Part shown: one piece after another, positions 1 through 7,329 of the stretch
Layout of the letters: every line of letters begins with the position of its first letter
How positions within the stretch are numbered: the first letter of the stretch is position 1
From: Clostridiales bacterium
GTDB taxonomy: Bacteria; Bacillota; Clostridia; Lachnospirales; Lachnospiraceae
Length of the DNA: 7,329 nt
NCBI GenBank assembly: GCA_021199135.1
Contig: JAJQIQ010000248.1
Coordinates: forward strand, 1 to 7,329
Direction of reading: 5' to 3'
Made by a program: the position numbers and the translations under genes
The notes under the pieces: model-generated
What the model was told of the DNA's origin: nothing
The model's database searches: none
Seen by the model: only the letters and a program-made list of their open reading frames with translations

Positions 1-152
1 AGGGCAAGGAGTTCGACCCGGAATTCCACAACGCGGTCATGCAGGTCGAGGACGAAAACCTCGAGGCCGGTACGGTCGCGCAGGAGCTGCAGAAGGGCTA
101 CACCTACAAGGATACGGTGGTGCGCCACAGTATGGTTTCGGTAGTTCAATAG
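1..152 (+). CDS. grpE: GrpE, nucleotide exchange factor (3' end only)
   Basis: GrpE is the cytoplasmic dimeric factor that releases ADP from DnaK and so resets the Hsp70 cycle. Only the last 49 residues are in the window; the reading frame begins with the codon at position 3 and ends at TAG 150-152. The visible part is the C-terminal beta domain that contacts the DnaK ATPase domain. It carries the family signature: NAVMQVEDENLEAGTVAQEL followed by QKGYTYKDTVVRHSMVSV, which matches the usual pattern of HxAVMxVE, GTVxxxLQKGY and RxAMVxV. Directly upstream of dnaK, this is the standard position in the hrcA-grpE-dnaK-dnaJ order. The N-terminal coiled coil and the promoter region are outside the window, so I cannot say whether a CIRCE element controls the operon. 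Confidence 0.96.
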   Translation, partial: GKEFDPEFHNAVMQVEDENLEAGTVAQELQKGYTYKDTVVRHSMVSVVQ

Positions 153-202
153 TGAAATGTAGATTGCATTTTACGCCAGCACACCAATAAAGTTGAGCTG
201 AC

Positions 203-226
203 GTTAAAATAAAATTTAGATTTAAC
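203..226 (+). repeat. AT-rich intergenic dyad, copy 1 (TAGATTTAA at 217-225)
   Basis: GTTAAA (203-208) and TTTAAC (221-226) form an inverted repeat separated by 12 bases, and the right side contains the nonamer TAGATTTAA, which recurs in every larger gap of this window. It lies in the 125-base grpE-dnaK gap, 53 bases before the dnaK start. I found no CIRCE sequence and no convincing sigma-A promoter in this gap. Whether it is a protein-binding site, an RNA element or something else is unknown. Confidence 0.5.
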
Positions 227-265
227 TTTTTATCCAGAACTTAACAAAACTTTTGATTATGATAG

Positions 266-2178
<1,913 letters not shown>

Positions 2179-2179
<1 letters not shown>

Positions 2180-2198
2180 ATTAAAACCAGATTTAATA
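2179..2198 (+). repeat. AT-rich intergenic dyad, copy 2 (CAGATTTAA at 2188-2196)
   Basis: The 16-mer TTAAAACCAGATTTAA (2181-2196) has the TTAAA-N6-TTTAA layout, with flanking AA and TA that nearly extend the symmetry. It begins at the last base of the dnaK stop codon and sits just upstream of the dnaK-dnaJ hairpin. It differs from the other copies by C for T at the first base of the nonamer. Function is unknown. Confidence 0.5.
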
Positions 2199-2210
2199 AA
2201 TTAAAAGCAT

Positions 2211-2245
2211 GGCATTGGGGTCAAATTTGTTTTGACCCTAATGTC
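2211..2245 (+). terminator. Hairpin between dnaK and dnaJ (attenuator or mRNA-stability stem)
   Basis: GGCATTGGGGTCAAA (2211-2225) pairs with TTTGACCCTAATGTC (2231-2245) across a five-base loop TTTGT. All 15 positions can pair in RNA, two of them as G-U; the inner eight pairs are perfect Watson-Crick. No T-run follows, so it is not a classical intrinsic terminator in the forward direction. The stem ends seven bases before the dnaJ Shine-Dalgarno sequence. The likely role is partial attenuation or protection of the dnaK mRNA 3' end, lowering dnaJ relative to dnaK; this is inference. On the reverse strand a TTTTAATTT stretch follows, but no reverse-strand gene is present. Confidence 0.7.
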
Positions 2246-2267
2246 ATACTTAAAGGAAGGTATAATT

Positions 2268-3440
2268 ATGGCAGAGAAAAGGGATTATTACGAGGTGCTC
2301 GGGGTCTCAAAGAACGCCTCGGAGGATGAGATAAAGAAAGCCTTCCGCCAGGTCGCAAAGAAGTACCACCCGGACATGCACCCGGGCGACAAGGACTGCG
2401 AGGAGAAGTTCAAGGAGGCGCAGGAGGCCTACGCTGTGCTTTCGGACGCGGACAAGCGGAAACAGTACGACCAGTTCGGCCATGCGGCGTTCGACGGGAG
2501 CATGGGCGGGGGCGGCTTCGACTTCTCCAGCATGGACATGAGCGACATCTTTGGGGATCTCTTCGGCGACCTCTTCGGTGGCGGCTTCGGAGGTGGCTCG
2601 CGCCGCTCCGGCAGGGGCGGCCCGTCGAAGGGAGCCAACGTGCGCATGGGAGTGCGCATATCGTTTGAGGATGCGATCTTCGGCTGCGACAGGGAGCTCG
2701 AGTTTCCCTATAAGGAGGAGTGCCCGTCCTGCCACGGGAGCGGTGCGAGGCCAGGGACGTCGCCCGAGAACTGTTCTCGCTGCGGCGGCAGCGGAAAGAT
2801 TGTCGAGTCGCGCCAGTCGATGTTTGGCATGATGCAGAACGTCTCTGTCTGCCCGGAGTGCGGCGGTTCTGGCAAGGTCGTGCGTGACAAGTGCCCGGAC
2901 TGCCGGGGAGTTGGCTACATCTCAAAGCGGATCAAGAAGAAGGTCGAGATCCCGGCGGGCATCGACAACGGCCAGTGCGTCCGCGTCCGCGACTACGGCG
3001 AGCCCGGCACGGGCGGGGGACCTAGGGGGGATCTGCTCGTCGAGGTCTCTGTCCAGCGCAGCAACAAATTCGAGAGGCAGGATACGAACATCTACTCGAA
3101 CGCGTCGATCTCGTTCGCGGTCGCGGCGCTCGGCGGCGATGTGCGCATAAGCACTGTGGACGGCGACATCATCTACACCGTCTCGCCGGGGACGCAGACC
3201 GGCACCCGCATCAGGCTGAAGGGCAAGGGCGTTCCGTCCCTGCGCAACCGTGACCTCAGGGGCGACCACTATGTGACGCTCATCGTCCAGACCCCGACTG
3301 GCCTTGGCAAGGAGGCCAAGGAGAAACTGCGCGAGTTCGACGAGCTCACCGGCGGGTCGCTCACGAAGGAGGGCGGCTCCGACACCAAGGGGAGGAAAAA
3401 GGGGTTTATGGGCAAAATGCGCGAAAATAAAGAGGAATAA
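2268..3440 (+). CDS. dnaJ: DnaJ, Hsp40 co-chaperone
   Basis: DnaJ delivers unfolded clients to DnaK and stimulates its ATPase. The 390-residue protein has the complete class A layout. The J domain is at about 5-70 with HPD at 34-36. A Gly/Phe-rich stretch follows, containing [14 protein letters not shown]. The zinc region (about 152-216) has four CxxCxGxG repeats ([32 protein letters not shown]), so both zinc sites are intact. The C-terminal substrate-binding domains run to about 365, including [13 protein letters not shown] and [17 protein letters not shown], and a basic tail follows. I chose ATG 2268 because AAGGAAGG at 2253-2260 lies seven bases upstream and the family begins with [13 protein letters not shown]. 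An in-frame upstream TTG at 2232 falls inside the hairpin and would add 12 unconserved residues. It is the third gene of the chaperone unit, 88 bases after dnaK. Confidence 0.98.
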   Translation: MAEKRDYYEVLGVSKNASEDEIKKAFRQVAKKYHPDMHPGDKDCEEKFKEAQEAYAVLSDADKRKQYDQFGHAAFDGSMGGGGFDFSSMDMSDIFGDLFGDLFGGGFGGGSRRSGRGGPSKGANVRMGVRISFEDAIFGCDRELEFPYKEECPSCHGSGARPGTSPENCSRCGGSGKIVESRQSMFGMMQNVSVCPECGGSGKVVRDKCPDCRGVGYISKRIKKKVEIPAGIDNGQCVRVRDYGEPGTGGGPRGDLLVEVSVQRSNKFERQDTNIYSNASISFAVAALGGDVRISTVDGDIIYTVSPGTQTGTRIRLKGKGVPSLRNRDLRGDHYVTLIVQTPTGLGKEAKEKLREFDELTGGSLTKEGGSDTKGRKKGFMGKMRENKEE

Positions 3441-3459
3441 TCAATATTTTTAGTGAAAC

Positions 3460-3475
3460 TTAACTATAGATTTAA
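3460..3475 (+). repeat. AT-rich intergenic dyad, copy 3 (TAGATTTAA at 3467-3475)
   Basis: TTAACTATAGATTTAA follows the TTAAA-N6-TTTAA layout with one mismatch in the left arm (C for A). The nonamer is exact. It sits in the 111-base gap between dnaJ and the coiled-coil J-like gene, 27 bases after the dnaJ stop. No terminator or clear promoter was found in this gap, so copy 3 is the only recognisable structured element in it apart from a short CATGA repeat downstream. Confidence 0.5.
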
Positions 3476-3492
3476 TTATCGAAGTAGGTTAT

Positions 3493-3520
3493 CATGATTC
3501 TTAACATGATTAGCATGAGA
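3493..3520 (+). repeat. Short direct repeats CATGATT / CATGATT / CATGAGA
   Basis: CATGATT occurs at 3493-3499 and 3505-3511, and CATGAGA at 3514-3520. The first copy is part of the palindrome ATCATGAT (3491-3498). They lie 32 to 59 bases before the start of the next gene. Such spaced repeats could be a binding site, but the repeat is short and the region is AT-rich, so chance is plausible. Confidence 0.25.
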
Positions 3521-3551
3521 TTTTGTTTGTCTTTGTTAGGAGTTGTGTACA

Positions 3552-3986
3552 ATGACGCTGGACGAAGAGCGCAGGGCTTTAGATGAGCAGCGGCGGGCGC
3601 TGGACCGCGAGAGGCGCGAATTTACCCACAGGGTCGAGATTGAGGACAGGCGCCTTGAGCAGCAGCAGAAGCTTTTCGACATGAAGTTCAAGATCCTCGA
3701 GGATGAGCTTGTGAAGCTCGCGAGCGAGAAGGAGCACGTGGAGCGCCAGAAGGAGTTCTACAGCCGCCTCAACGACTTTGAGGCGCAGAGCGCCATGTGT
3801 GCGCCGCGCGACAACATCGTGCGGGGCGAGATGTTCTTCACGGGAGTCGGAAACAAGCAGTCGCTCAGGAAGAGATACAAAGATTTAATCAAGATTTATC
3901 ATCCAGATAACCTTGACGGAGATAAAGCCACAATCCAAGAAATTAACAGTGAATATAACAAACTTTGTGCACAGATGAGTAGCTAA
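3552..3986 (+). CDS. Coiled-coil protein with C-terminal J-like (HPD) domain
   Basis: This 144-residue protein has two parts. Residues about 3-85 are highly charged with a heptad pattern, opening with seven-residue repeats (ERRALDE, QRRALDR, ERREF), and are predicted to form a long coiled coil. Residues about 94-144 resemble a compact J domain: MFFTGV, then LRKRYKDLIKIYHPDN with HPD at 117-119, then a last helix IQEINSEYNKL. There are no zinc repeats and no Gly/Phe region, so it is not a second DnaJ. The HPD tripeptide is what stimulates Hsp70 ATPase in known J proteins, so it may direct DnaK to a particular partner held by the coiled coil; that is inference. The start is ATG 3552, nine bases after AGGAG (3538-3542); an in-frame TTG at 3543 overlaps that site and was rejected. 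DNA of the last 116 bases is about 33% GC against about 60% for the rest. A terminator follows directly. Confidence 0.9.
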   Translation: MTLDEERRALDEQRRALDRERREFTHRVEIEDRRLEQQQKLFDMKFKILEDELVKLASEKEHVERQKEFYSRLNDFEAQSAMCAPRDNIVRGEMFFTGVGNKQSLRKRYKDLIKIYHPDNLDGDKATIQEINSEYNKLCAQMSS

Positions 3987-4012
3987 GGGCGTGTGATGAT
4001 TCACACGCCTTT
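3985..4012 (+). terminator. Intrinsic terminator after the J-like gene
   Basis: GGCGTGTGA (3988-3996) and TCACACGCC (4001-4009) form a perfect nine-pair stem with loop TGAT. Outer pairs A-U, A-U and G-U extend it to 3985-4012. The stem starts at the stop codon, and a moderately T-rich stretch (TTTACCTTTACTT) follows. It probably ends the grpE-dnaK-dnaJ-J-like transcript and separates it from the prmA unit. The U-tract is interrupted, so termination may be partial. Confidence 0.8.
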
Positions 4013-4020
4013 ACCTTTAC

Positions 4021-4029
4021 TTAAATCTA
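4021..4029 (-). repeat. AT-rich intergenic motif, copy 4, inverted (TAGATTTAA on the minus strand)
   Basis: TTAAATCTA on the plus strand is the exact reverse complement of the nonamer seen in the other gaps. It lies between the terminator and the Shine-Dalgarno sequence of the next gene, 28 bases before its start. The second arm of the dyad is poor here (AAAATTAT). This is the only copy in the opposite orientation. Confidence 0.45.
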
Positions 4030-4057
4030 AAATTATTATAAGGAGGGTTATTGCAAT

Positions 4058-4297
4058 ATGGGAAGCGACATGGACAGAAGGGCTATCGTAGAGGAACTTC
4101 ACAGGGCTTTTAACGAGTCGAACCCGCAGGATGAGACCACAGCGGAGGAGGACACTTCGTTTCAGGAGCACAGCAGCTCTTTAGTAGCGGATCCGAACCT
4201 CGACGTGAGCGTGAAGGAGGACGACGAGCTCCCGAAGCTGACCGAGGAGGAAATCTTCGAGCGGCTTCACAAGGCGCGCAGAGAAGGCAAGTCATGA
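4058..4297 (+). CDS. Small acidic protein of unknown function, coupled to prmA
   Basis: I do not recognise this 79-residue protein. It is strongly acidic, with about 22 Asp or Glu against about 10 Lys or Arg. There is no signal peptide, membrane segment or cysteine. A short predicted helix lies at the N-terminus (RRAIVEELHRAF), then a Ser, Thr, Glu and Asp-rich middle that looks disordered, then a C-terminal helix (TEEEIFERLHKARREGK). The gene is supported by a strong AGGAGGG at 4041-4047, ten bases before ATG, by GC-rich codon usage like its neighbours, and by the ATGA overlap in which its stop codon shares four bases with the prmA start. ATG 4070 is also in frame but is too far from the ribosome site. 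Context suggests co-production with PrmA and RsmE, but this does not reveal a function. Confidence 0.85.
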   Translation: MGSDMDRRAIVEELHRAFNESNPQDETTAEEDTSFQEHSSSLVADPNLDVSVKEDDELPKLTEEEIFERLHKARREGKS

Positions 4298-5253
4298 GAT
4301 GGAAGAAGTACACGATCGAGACGACGACCGTCGCGGAGGACTTCCTGGGCGAGATGCTGGGAGAGCTCGGAATCGATGGGATTGAGGTCGAGGATCGGGT
4401 TCCGCTCTCCGAGAGAGACCAGGCGGACATGTTCATCGATTTTCTCCCGGAGCTTCCGCCCGACGACGGGACGAGCCTCGTCAGCTTCTACGTCGAGGAC
4501 GACGGGAGCGACCAGGGCGCGCTTCTTACGAAAGTCAAATCTGCCTTGGAGAAACTGCGCGACACCGTCGATGTCGGCGCGGGCACGATCACATCGTCCG
4601 AGACCGAGGACCTCGACTGGGTGAACAACTGGAAGAAATTTTTCTCGTCGTTTACTGTAGGAGATATCTTCATCAGGCCGACCTGGGAGGCCGAGACCGA
4701 GGTTCCGGCGGGAAAGACTTTAATCGAGATCGACCCGGGCATCTCGTTTGGCACGGGAAAGCACGAGACGACGCAGCTTTGCATAAGGCAGCTCGACAAG
4801 CGCATCGCGGGGCATCCCCGTGTGCTCGACATAGGCTGCGGGAGCGGGATCCTCTCGATCGTCGCGCTGAAGCTGGGCGCGGGCGAGGTCGTCGGGACGG
4901 ACGTGGACAGTGATTGCCTGACGTCGACGCGGGATAACCTGCGCACAAACGGCTTAGATACTGCAAATGCGAGGTTTTACCTCGGAAATTTAATCGACAA
5001 TGAAGATTTGCGCGGGCAGGTCGGCACGGGCTACGACATAGCGGTCGCAAATATTTTGGCTGACGTCATCATTCCGATGGCACCGGCGGTTTTTTCTTGC
5101 GTAAAACCGGGCGGCTGCTTCATCTCGTCGGGCATCATCGACTTCAAGGAGGGCGAGGTGAAAGCGGCGCTTGAGGCGGCGGGCTTTGCCGTGGAGGAGA
5201 TTGAGCGCCAGGGCGAGTGGGTCGGGATCGTGGCGGTAAGGCCGGAGGCTTGA
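4294..5253 (+). CDS. prmA: Ribosomal protein L11 methyltransferase PrmA
   Basis: PrmA uses S-adenosylmethionine to methylate ribosomal protein L11 at several amino groups. At 319 residues it is close to the family's usual length (about 290-315). The N-terminal substrate-recognition domain covers about 1-100, with the family's opening pattern MRWKKYTIETTTVAEDFLGE. The linker and catalytic domain show FGTGKHETTQLC, the SAM-binding loop VLDIGCGSGILS (D179 to G185), the acidic TDVDSD after the second strand, and NILAD at 253-257, which is the methyltransferase motif IV. The start ATG at 4294 overlaps the upstream stop (ATGA), so translation is probably coupled to the acidic protein. In Bacillota prmA commonly follows dnaJ and precedes rsmE, as here. 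All expected motifs are intact. Confidence 0.97.
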   Translation: MRWKKYTIETTTVAEDFLGEMLGELGIDGIEVEDRVPLSERDQADMFIDFLPELPPDDGTSLVSFYVEDDGSDQGALLTKVKSALEKLRDTVDVGAGTITSSETEDLDWVNNWKKFFSSFTVGDIFIRPTWEAETEVPAGKTLIEIDPGISFGTGKHETTQLCIRQLDKRIAGHPRVLDIGCGSGILSIVALKLGAGEVVGTDVDSDCLTSTRDNLRTNGLDTANARFYLGNLIDNEDLRGQVGTGYDIAVANILADVIIPMAPAVFSCVKPGGCFISSGIIDFKEGEVKAALEAAGFAVEEIERQGEWVGIVAVRPEA

Positions 5254-5254
5254 C

Positions 5255-5989
5255 ATGCACCAGTTTTTCGTTGACGGGGACAAAAGCGGCGCGGACTCGA
5301 TAGAGATTGTCGGCGGCGACGCAAACCACATAAAAAACGTGCTCCGGATGAGGCCGGGCGAGAACCTGCGCGTCCGCGACGATGCGGGGAACGCATATCT
5401 CTGCCACATCGCGGAGCTTTGGGACGGCGCGGTCGTAGCGGCGGTCGATGGGATCGATTCATCGGACACGGAACTGCCGAATCAGGTTTTCCTGTTTCAG
5501 GGGCTGCCGAAGGGGAGCAAGATGGAGACCGTCGTGCAGAAGTCGGTGGAGCTCGGAACCTACGAAATCATCCCGGTCGCGATGCGCCGCAGCGTGGCAA
5601 AGCTTGACGGAACGCGGGCGGAGGGCAAGGTGCGCCGGTGGCAGGCGATCGCGGAGGGCGCGGCGAAGCAGTCGGGGCGCTCAATCATCCCAAAGATGCG
5701 CATGCCCGTCTCGTGGGATGAGGCACTCAAGATTGCGGAAGGGCTCGATGTCCTGCTGGTTCCATATGAGAATGAGCAGGGGATGGACGGGACGAGAGAG
5801 GCAATCCAGTCAATTTCAAAGGGCGCGACCGTGGGCGTGTTCATAGGACCGGAGGGCGGCTTCGACGGCGACGAGATCGCATCGCTCCCAGGGAGGGCAA
5901 AAAAGATTTCGCTCGGCAAGAGGATACTCCGCACAGAGACGGCGGGGATGGCGACGCTTGCGATGCTGGTTTACGCATTAGAGAGCTAA
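5255..5989 (+). CDS. rsmE: 16S rRNA (uracil-1498-N3)-methyltransferase RsmE
   Basis: RsmE methylates N3 of U1498 in 16S rRNA helix 44, acting on assembled 30S subunits. The 244-residue protein is normal length. The N-terminal PUA-like domain (about 1-70) includes HIKNVLRMRPGE. The SPOUT methyltransferase domain carries the family signatures GLPKGSKMETVVQKSVELG, RRWQAIAEGAAKQSGR, FIGPEGGF (GPEGG at 198-202) and LGKRILRTETA at 220-230, which forms the trefoil-knot SAM site. The ATG lies two bases beyond the prmA stop, with GGAGG at 5244-5248 inside the end of prmA, so the two are coupled. It closes the three-gene unit that begins at the acidic protein; no terminator is visible in the 101 bases that follow. 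Confidence 0.97.
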   Translation: MHQFFVDGDKSGADSIEIVGGDANHIKNVLRMRPGENLRVRDDAGNAYLCHIAELWDGAVVAAVDGIDSSDTELPNQVFLFQGLPKGSKMETVVQKSVELGTYEIIPVAMRRSVAKLDGTRAEGKVRRWQAIAEGAAKQSGRSIIPKMRMPVSWDEALKIAEGLDVLLVPYENEQGMDGTREAIQSISKGATVGVFIGPEGGFDGDEIASLPGRAKKISLGKRILRTETAGMATLAMLVYALES

Positions 5990-5991
5990 AA

Positions 5992-6011
5992 AATTAAACC
6001 TAGATTTAATT
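5992..6011 (+). repeat. AT-rich intergenic dyad, copy 5, most symmetrical
   Basis: AATTAAACCTAGATTTAATT is a 20-base inverted repeat with only one non-matching pair (C and A flanking the central CTAG). It contains the exact nonamer TAGATTTAA at 6001-6009. It begins three bases after the rsmE stop, far from the next start (80 bases). As RNA it would form only a weak AU stem, so a DNA-binding site is at least as likely as a transcript structure. Confidence 0.55.
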
Positions 6012-6090
6012 ATTCCAATAAAGTCATGCGACAGAAAGCAAAGGATAAAGTTTACTCGCGATTAGACTTTGCATAGTTACGGTGGTGTTT

Positions 6091-7245
6091 ATGGAAGCGT
6101 ATCTGGACAATTCGGCGACTACGCGCTGCTGCGACGAGGCGGTGGAGATGATGCGGCGAGTCCTCTCGCAGGACTACGGGAACCCCTCGTCCATGCACGC
6201 AAAGGGCGTCGATGCCGAAAACTTCATGAAGGACGCGCAGAAGAAGATCGCAAAGACGCTCCGCTGCAAGGAGCAGGAGATCTGCTTCACCTCGGGCGGC
6301 ACGGAGTCCAACAACTTGGCGATTTTGGGCGTGGCCGAGGCAAACCGCCGCACAGGCCGTCACATCATTACCTCATCGGTGGAGCACCCGTCCGTCAGGC
6401 AGACGGTCCGCTGGCTTTCGGAGCAGGGCTGCGAGGTGACGTACCTCCCCGTGAACGCCTACGGTGAAATATTACTTGATGATTTAAGAAACGCGCTGCG
6501 CCCGGACACGGTGCTGGTCACTCTCATGCACGTCAACAACGAGATCGGCGCCCTGGAGCCCGTCGCTGAAGCCGGGAGGATTGTCCACGAGAACAATCCC
6601 AAAACCATTTTTCACGTCGACGCGATCCAGTCCTACGGGAAGTTTCCGATTTTCCCGGGCAGGATGGGCATAGACCTTCTGTCCGTGAGCGGCCACAAGA
6701 TCCACGGGCCGAAGGGTAGCGGCTTCCTCTACGTCAAGGACAAGGCAAAGATCGCCCCCCTGTTGCACGGGGGCGGGCAGCAGCGGGGACTGCGCTCTGG
6801 CACGGAGAACGTCCCGGCGATCGCGGGGCTCGGGGTCGCGGCGGAGCTCGCATACAAAAATCTGGAAGACAATGCAAACCATATGTATGAGATGCGGGAG
6901 AGGCTGATAGAGGGCGTGCTCGGCATAGAGGGCGTGTCGGTAAACGGGCGGCAGGGCAGGGAGGCCGCGCCGCACATCGTCAGCGTGAGCGTCGACGGCG
7001 TCCGCGCCGAGGTCTTGCTCCACGCGCTCGAGGATCGGGGCATCTACGTCTCGGCGGGGAGCGCGTGCTCGTCGAACCGCCCGGAGGTCAGCGCGACGCT
7101 CACTGCGATAGGGCTGCGCAAGGATTTGCTCGATTCGACGGTGCGGCTCAGCCTGTGCGAGGCGACGACGGCGGAGGAGATCGACTACACGGTGGCCGCG
7201 CTCGGGGAGCTGATACCGATGCTTAGAAGATACAAGAGGAGCTAG
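6091..7245 (+). CDS. Cysteine desulfurase, NifS/IscS family (probable ThiI partner)
   Basis: This pyridoxal-phosphate enzyme takes sulfur from cysteine as a persulfide and passes it to acceptors. The 384-residue protein begins with YLDNSATT and has GGTESNN, SVEHPSV, NNEIGALEPV and HVDAIQSYGKFP. The cofactor lysine is K203 in SGHKIHGPKG, and GGGQQRGLRSGTENV follows. The catalytic cysteine is C326 in AGSACSSN, matching the group I (IscS/NifS) pattern. I chose ATG 6091 because the family starts a few residues before YLDN. A GTG at 6082 would add three residues. The ribosome site is weak either way: GGTGGTG at 6081-6087. thiI starts two bases downstream, so the likely job is to supply sulfur for tRNA 4-thiouridine, as known for the B. 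subtilis NifZ-ThiI pair. Without iscU or suf genes in view, a general Fe-S role is less supported but cannot be excluded. Confidence 0.96.
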   Translation: MEAYLDNSATTRCCDEAVEMMRRVLSQDYGNPSSMHAKGVDAENFMKDAQKKIAKTLRCKEQEICFTSGGTESNNLAILGVAEANRRTGRHIITSSVEHPSVRQTVRWLSEQGCEVTYLPVNAYGEILLDDLRNALRPDTVLVTLMHVNNEIGALEPVAEAGRIVHENNPKTIFHVDAIQSYGKFPIFPGRMGIDLLSVSGHKIHGPKGSGFLYVKDKAKIAPLLHGGGQQRGLRSGTENVPAIAGLGVAAELAYKNLEDNANHMYEMRERLIEGVLGIEGVSVNGRQGREAAPHIVSVSVDGVRAEVLLHALEDRGIYVSAGSACSSNRPEVSATLTAIGLRKDLLDSTVRLSLCEATTAEEIDYTVAALGELIPMLRRYKRS

Positions 7246-7247
7246 GG

Positions 7248-7329
7248 ATGTACAAGGCATTTTTAATAAAATACGCGGAGATCGCGGTAAAGGGGAAGAA
7301 CCGCGGGCTGTTCGAGGAGGCCCTCGTCA
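7248..7329 (+). CDS. thiI: ThiI, tRNA 4-thiouridine synthase (5' end only)
   Basis: ThiI adenylates U8 of tRNA and, using sulfur from a cysteine desulfurase, makes 4-thiouridine; in some bacteria it also serves thiamine synthesis. Only 27 residues are visible before the window ends. They contain IKYAEIAVKGKNRGLFEEAL, which matches the conserved ThiI opening (KYGEIxLKGKNRxxFE). The start ATG lies two bases after the desulfurase stop, with GAGGAG at 7236-7241 six bases upstream. The THUMP and ATP-pyrophosphatase domains, and whether a rhodanese domain is present, lie outside the window. Confidence 0.93.
   Translation, partial: MYKAFLIKYAEIAVKGKNRGLFEEALV

Noticed and set aside
2232..2267. Upstream TTG start for dnaJ adding 12 residues
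   Set aside because: It lies inside the hairpin, has no ribosome site, and the added residues are not seen in DnaJ proteins; ATG 2268 has a well placed AAGGAAGG.
4015..4039. Sigma-A-like promoter before the acidic protein (TATTAT at 4034-4039)
   Set aside because: The -10 match is good, but transcription would start at about 4046, removing the Shine-Dalgarno sequence at 4041-4047, and the -35 match is poor.
6020..6072. Possible riboswitch or leader structure before the desulfurase (AAAGTC or GCAAAG pairing with GACTTTGC)
   Set aside because: Two alternative six-base pairings exist, but the loops are long, the region is short, there is no terminator, and it matches no riboswitch or T-box I know.
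6484..7260. A 258-codon minus-strand frame opposite the cysteine desulfurase
   Set aside because: It is Arg, Leu and Asp-rich shadow sequence with no family resemblance, while the plus-strand enzyme is complete with all catalytic motifs.

Overview
The window is a run of nine protein-coding genes, all on the plus strand, in a compact housekeeping locus: the end of grpE, then dnaK, dnaJ, a small coiled-coil protein with a J-like domain, a small acidic protein of unknown function, prmA, rsmE, a cysteine desulfurase of the NifS/IscS family, and the start of thiI. I see no mobile element, CRISPR array, tRNA or rRNA, and no gene-free stretch longer than about 130 bases.

The organism is probably a member of the Bacillota, most likely Clostridia. 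The gene order grpE-dnaK-dnaJ-prmA-rsmE is characteristic of that group, DnaK has the short Gram-positive type of ATPase domain, and a NifS-type desulfurase next to thiI is a Firmicutes arrangement. Genes are GC-rich while the gaps are very AT-rich (about 29% GC by hand count in the grpE-dnaK gap). This is inference from gene content; I cannot name a genus.

Layout. Positions 1-3440 hold the Hsp70 chaperone machine: nucleotide exchange factor GrpE, the Hsp70 DnaK and the co-chaperone DnaJ. A long hairpin lies between dnaK and dnaJ. Positions 3552-3986 encode a coiled-coil protein ending in a compact HPD-bearing J-like domain, followed by a good intrinsic terminator, so the chaperone unit probably ends there. 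A second unit starts near 4058: the acidic protein overlaps prmA by four bases, and rsmE starts two bases after prmA, so these three look translationally coupled. PrmA methylates ribosomal protein L11 and RsmE methylates 16S rRNA. After a 101-base gap come the desulfurase and thiI, two bases apart, which together would supply sulfur for 4-thiouridine in tRNA.

Most of the window is ordinary conserved biology. The observations most worth a second look are a recurring AT-rich motif (TAGATTTAA, often within a TTAAA-N6-TTTAA dyad) found in every one of the five larger intergenic gaps, the coiled-coil J-like protein with its abrupt switch to AT-rich DNA over the HPD region, the unrecognised acidic protein coupled to prmA, and the dnaK-dnaJ hairpin.
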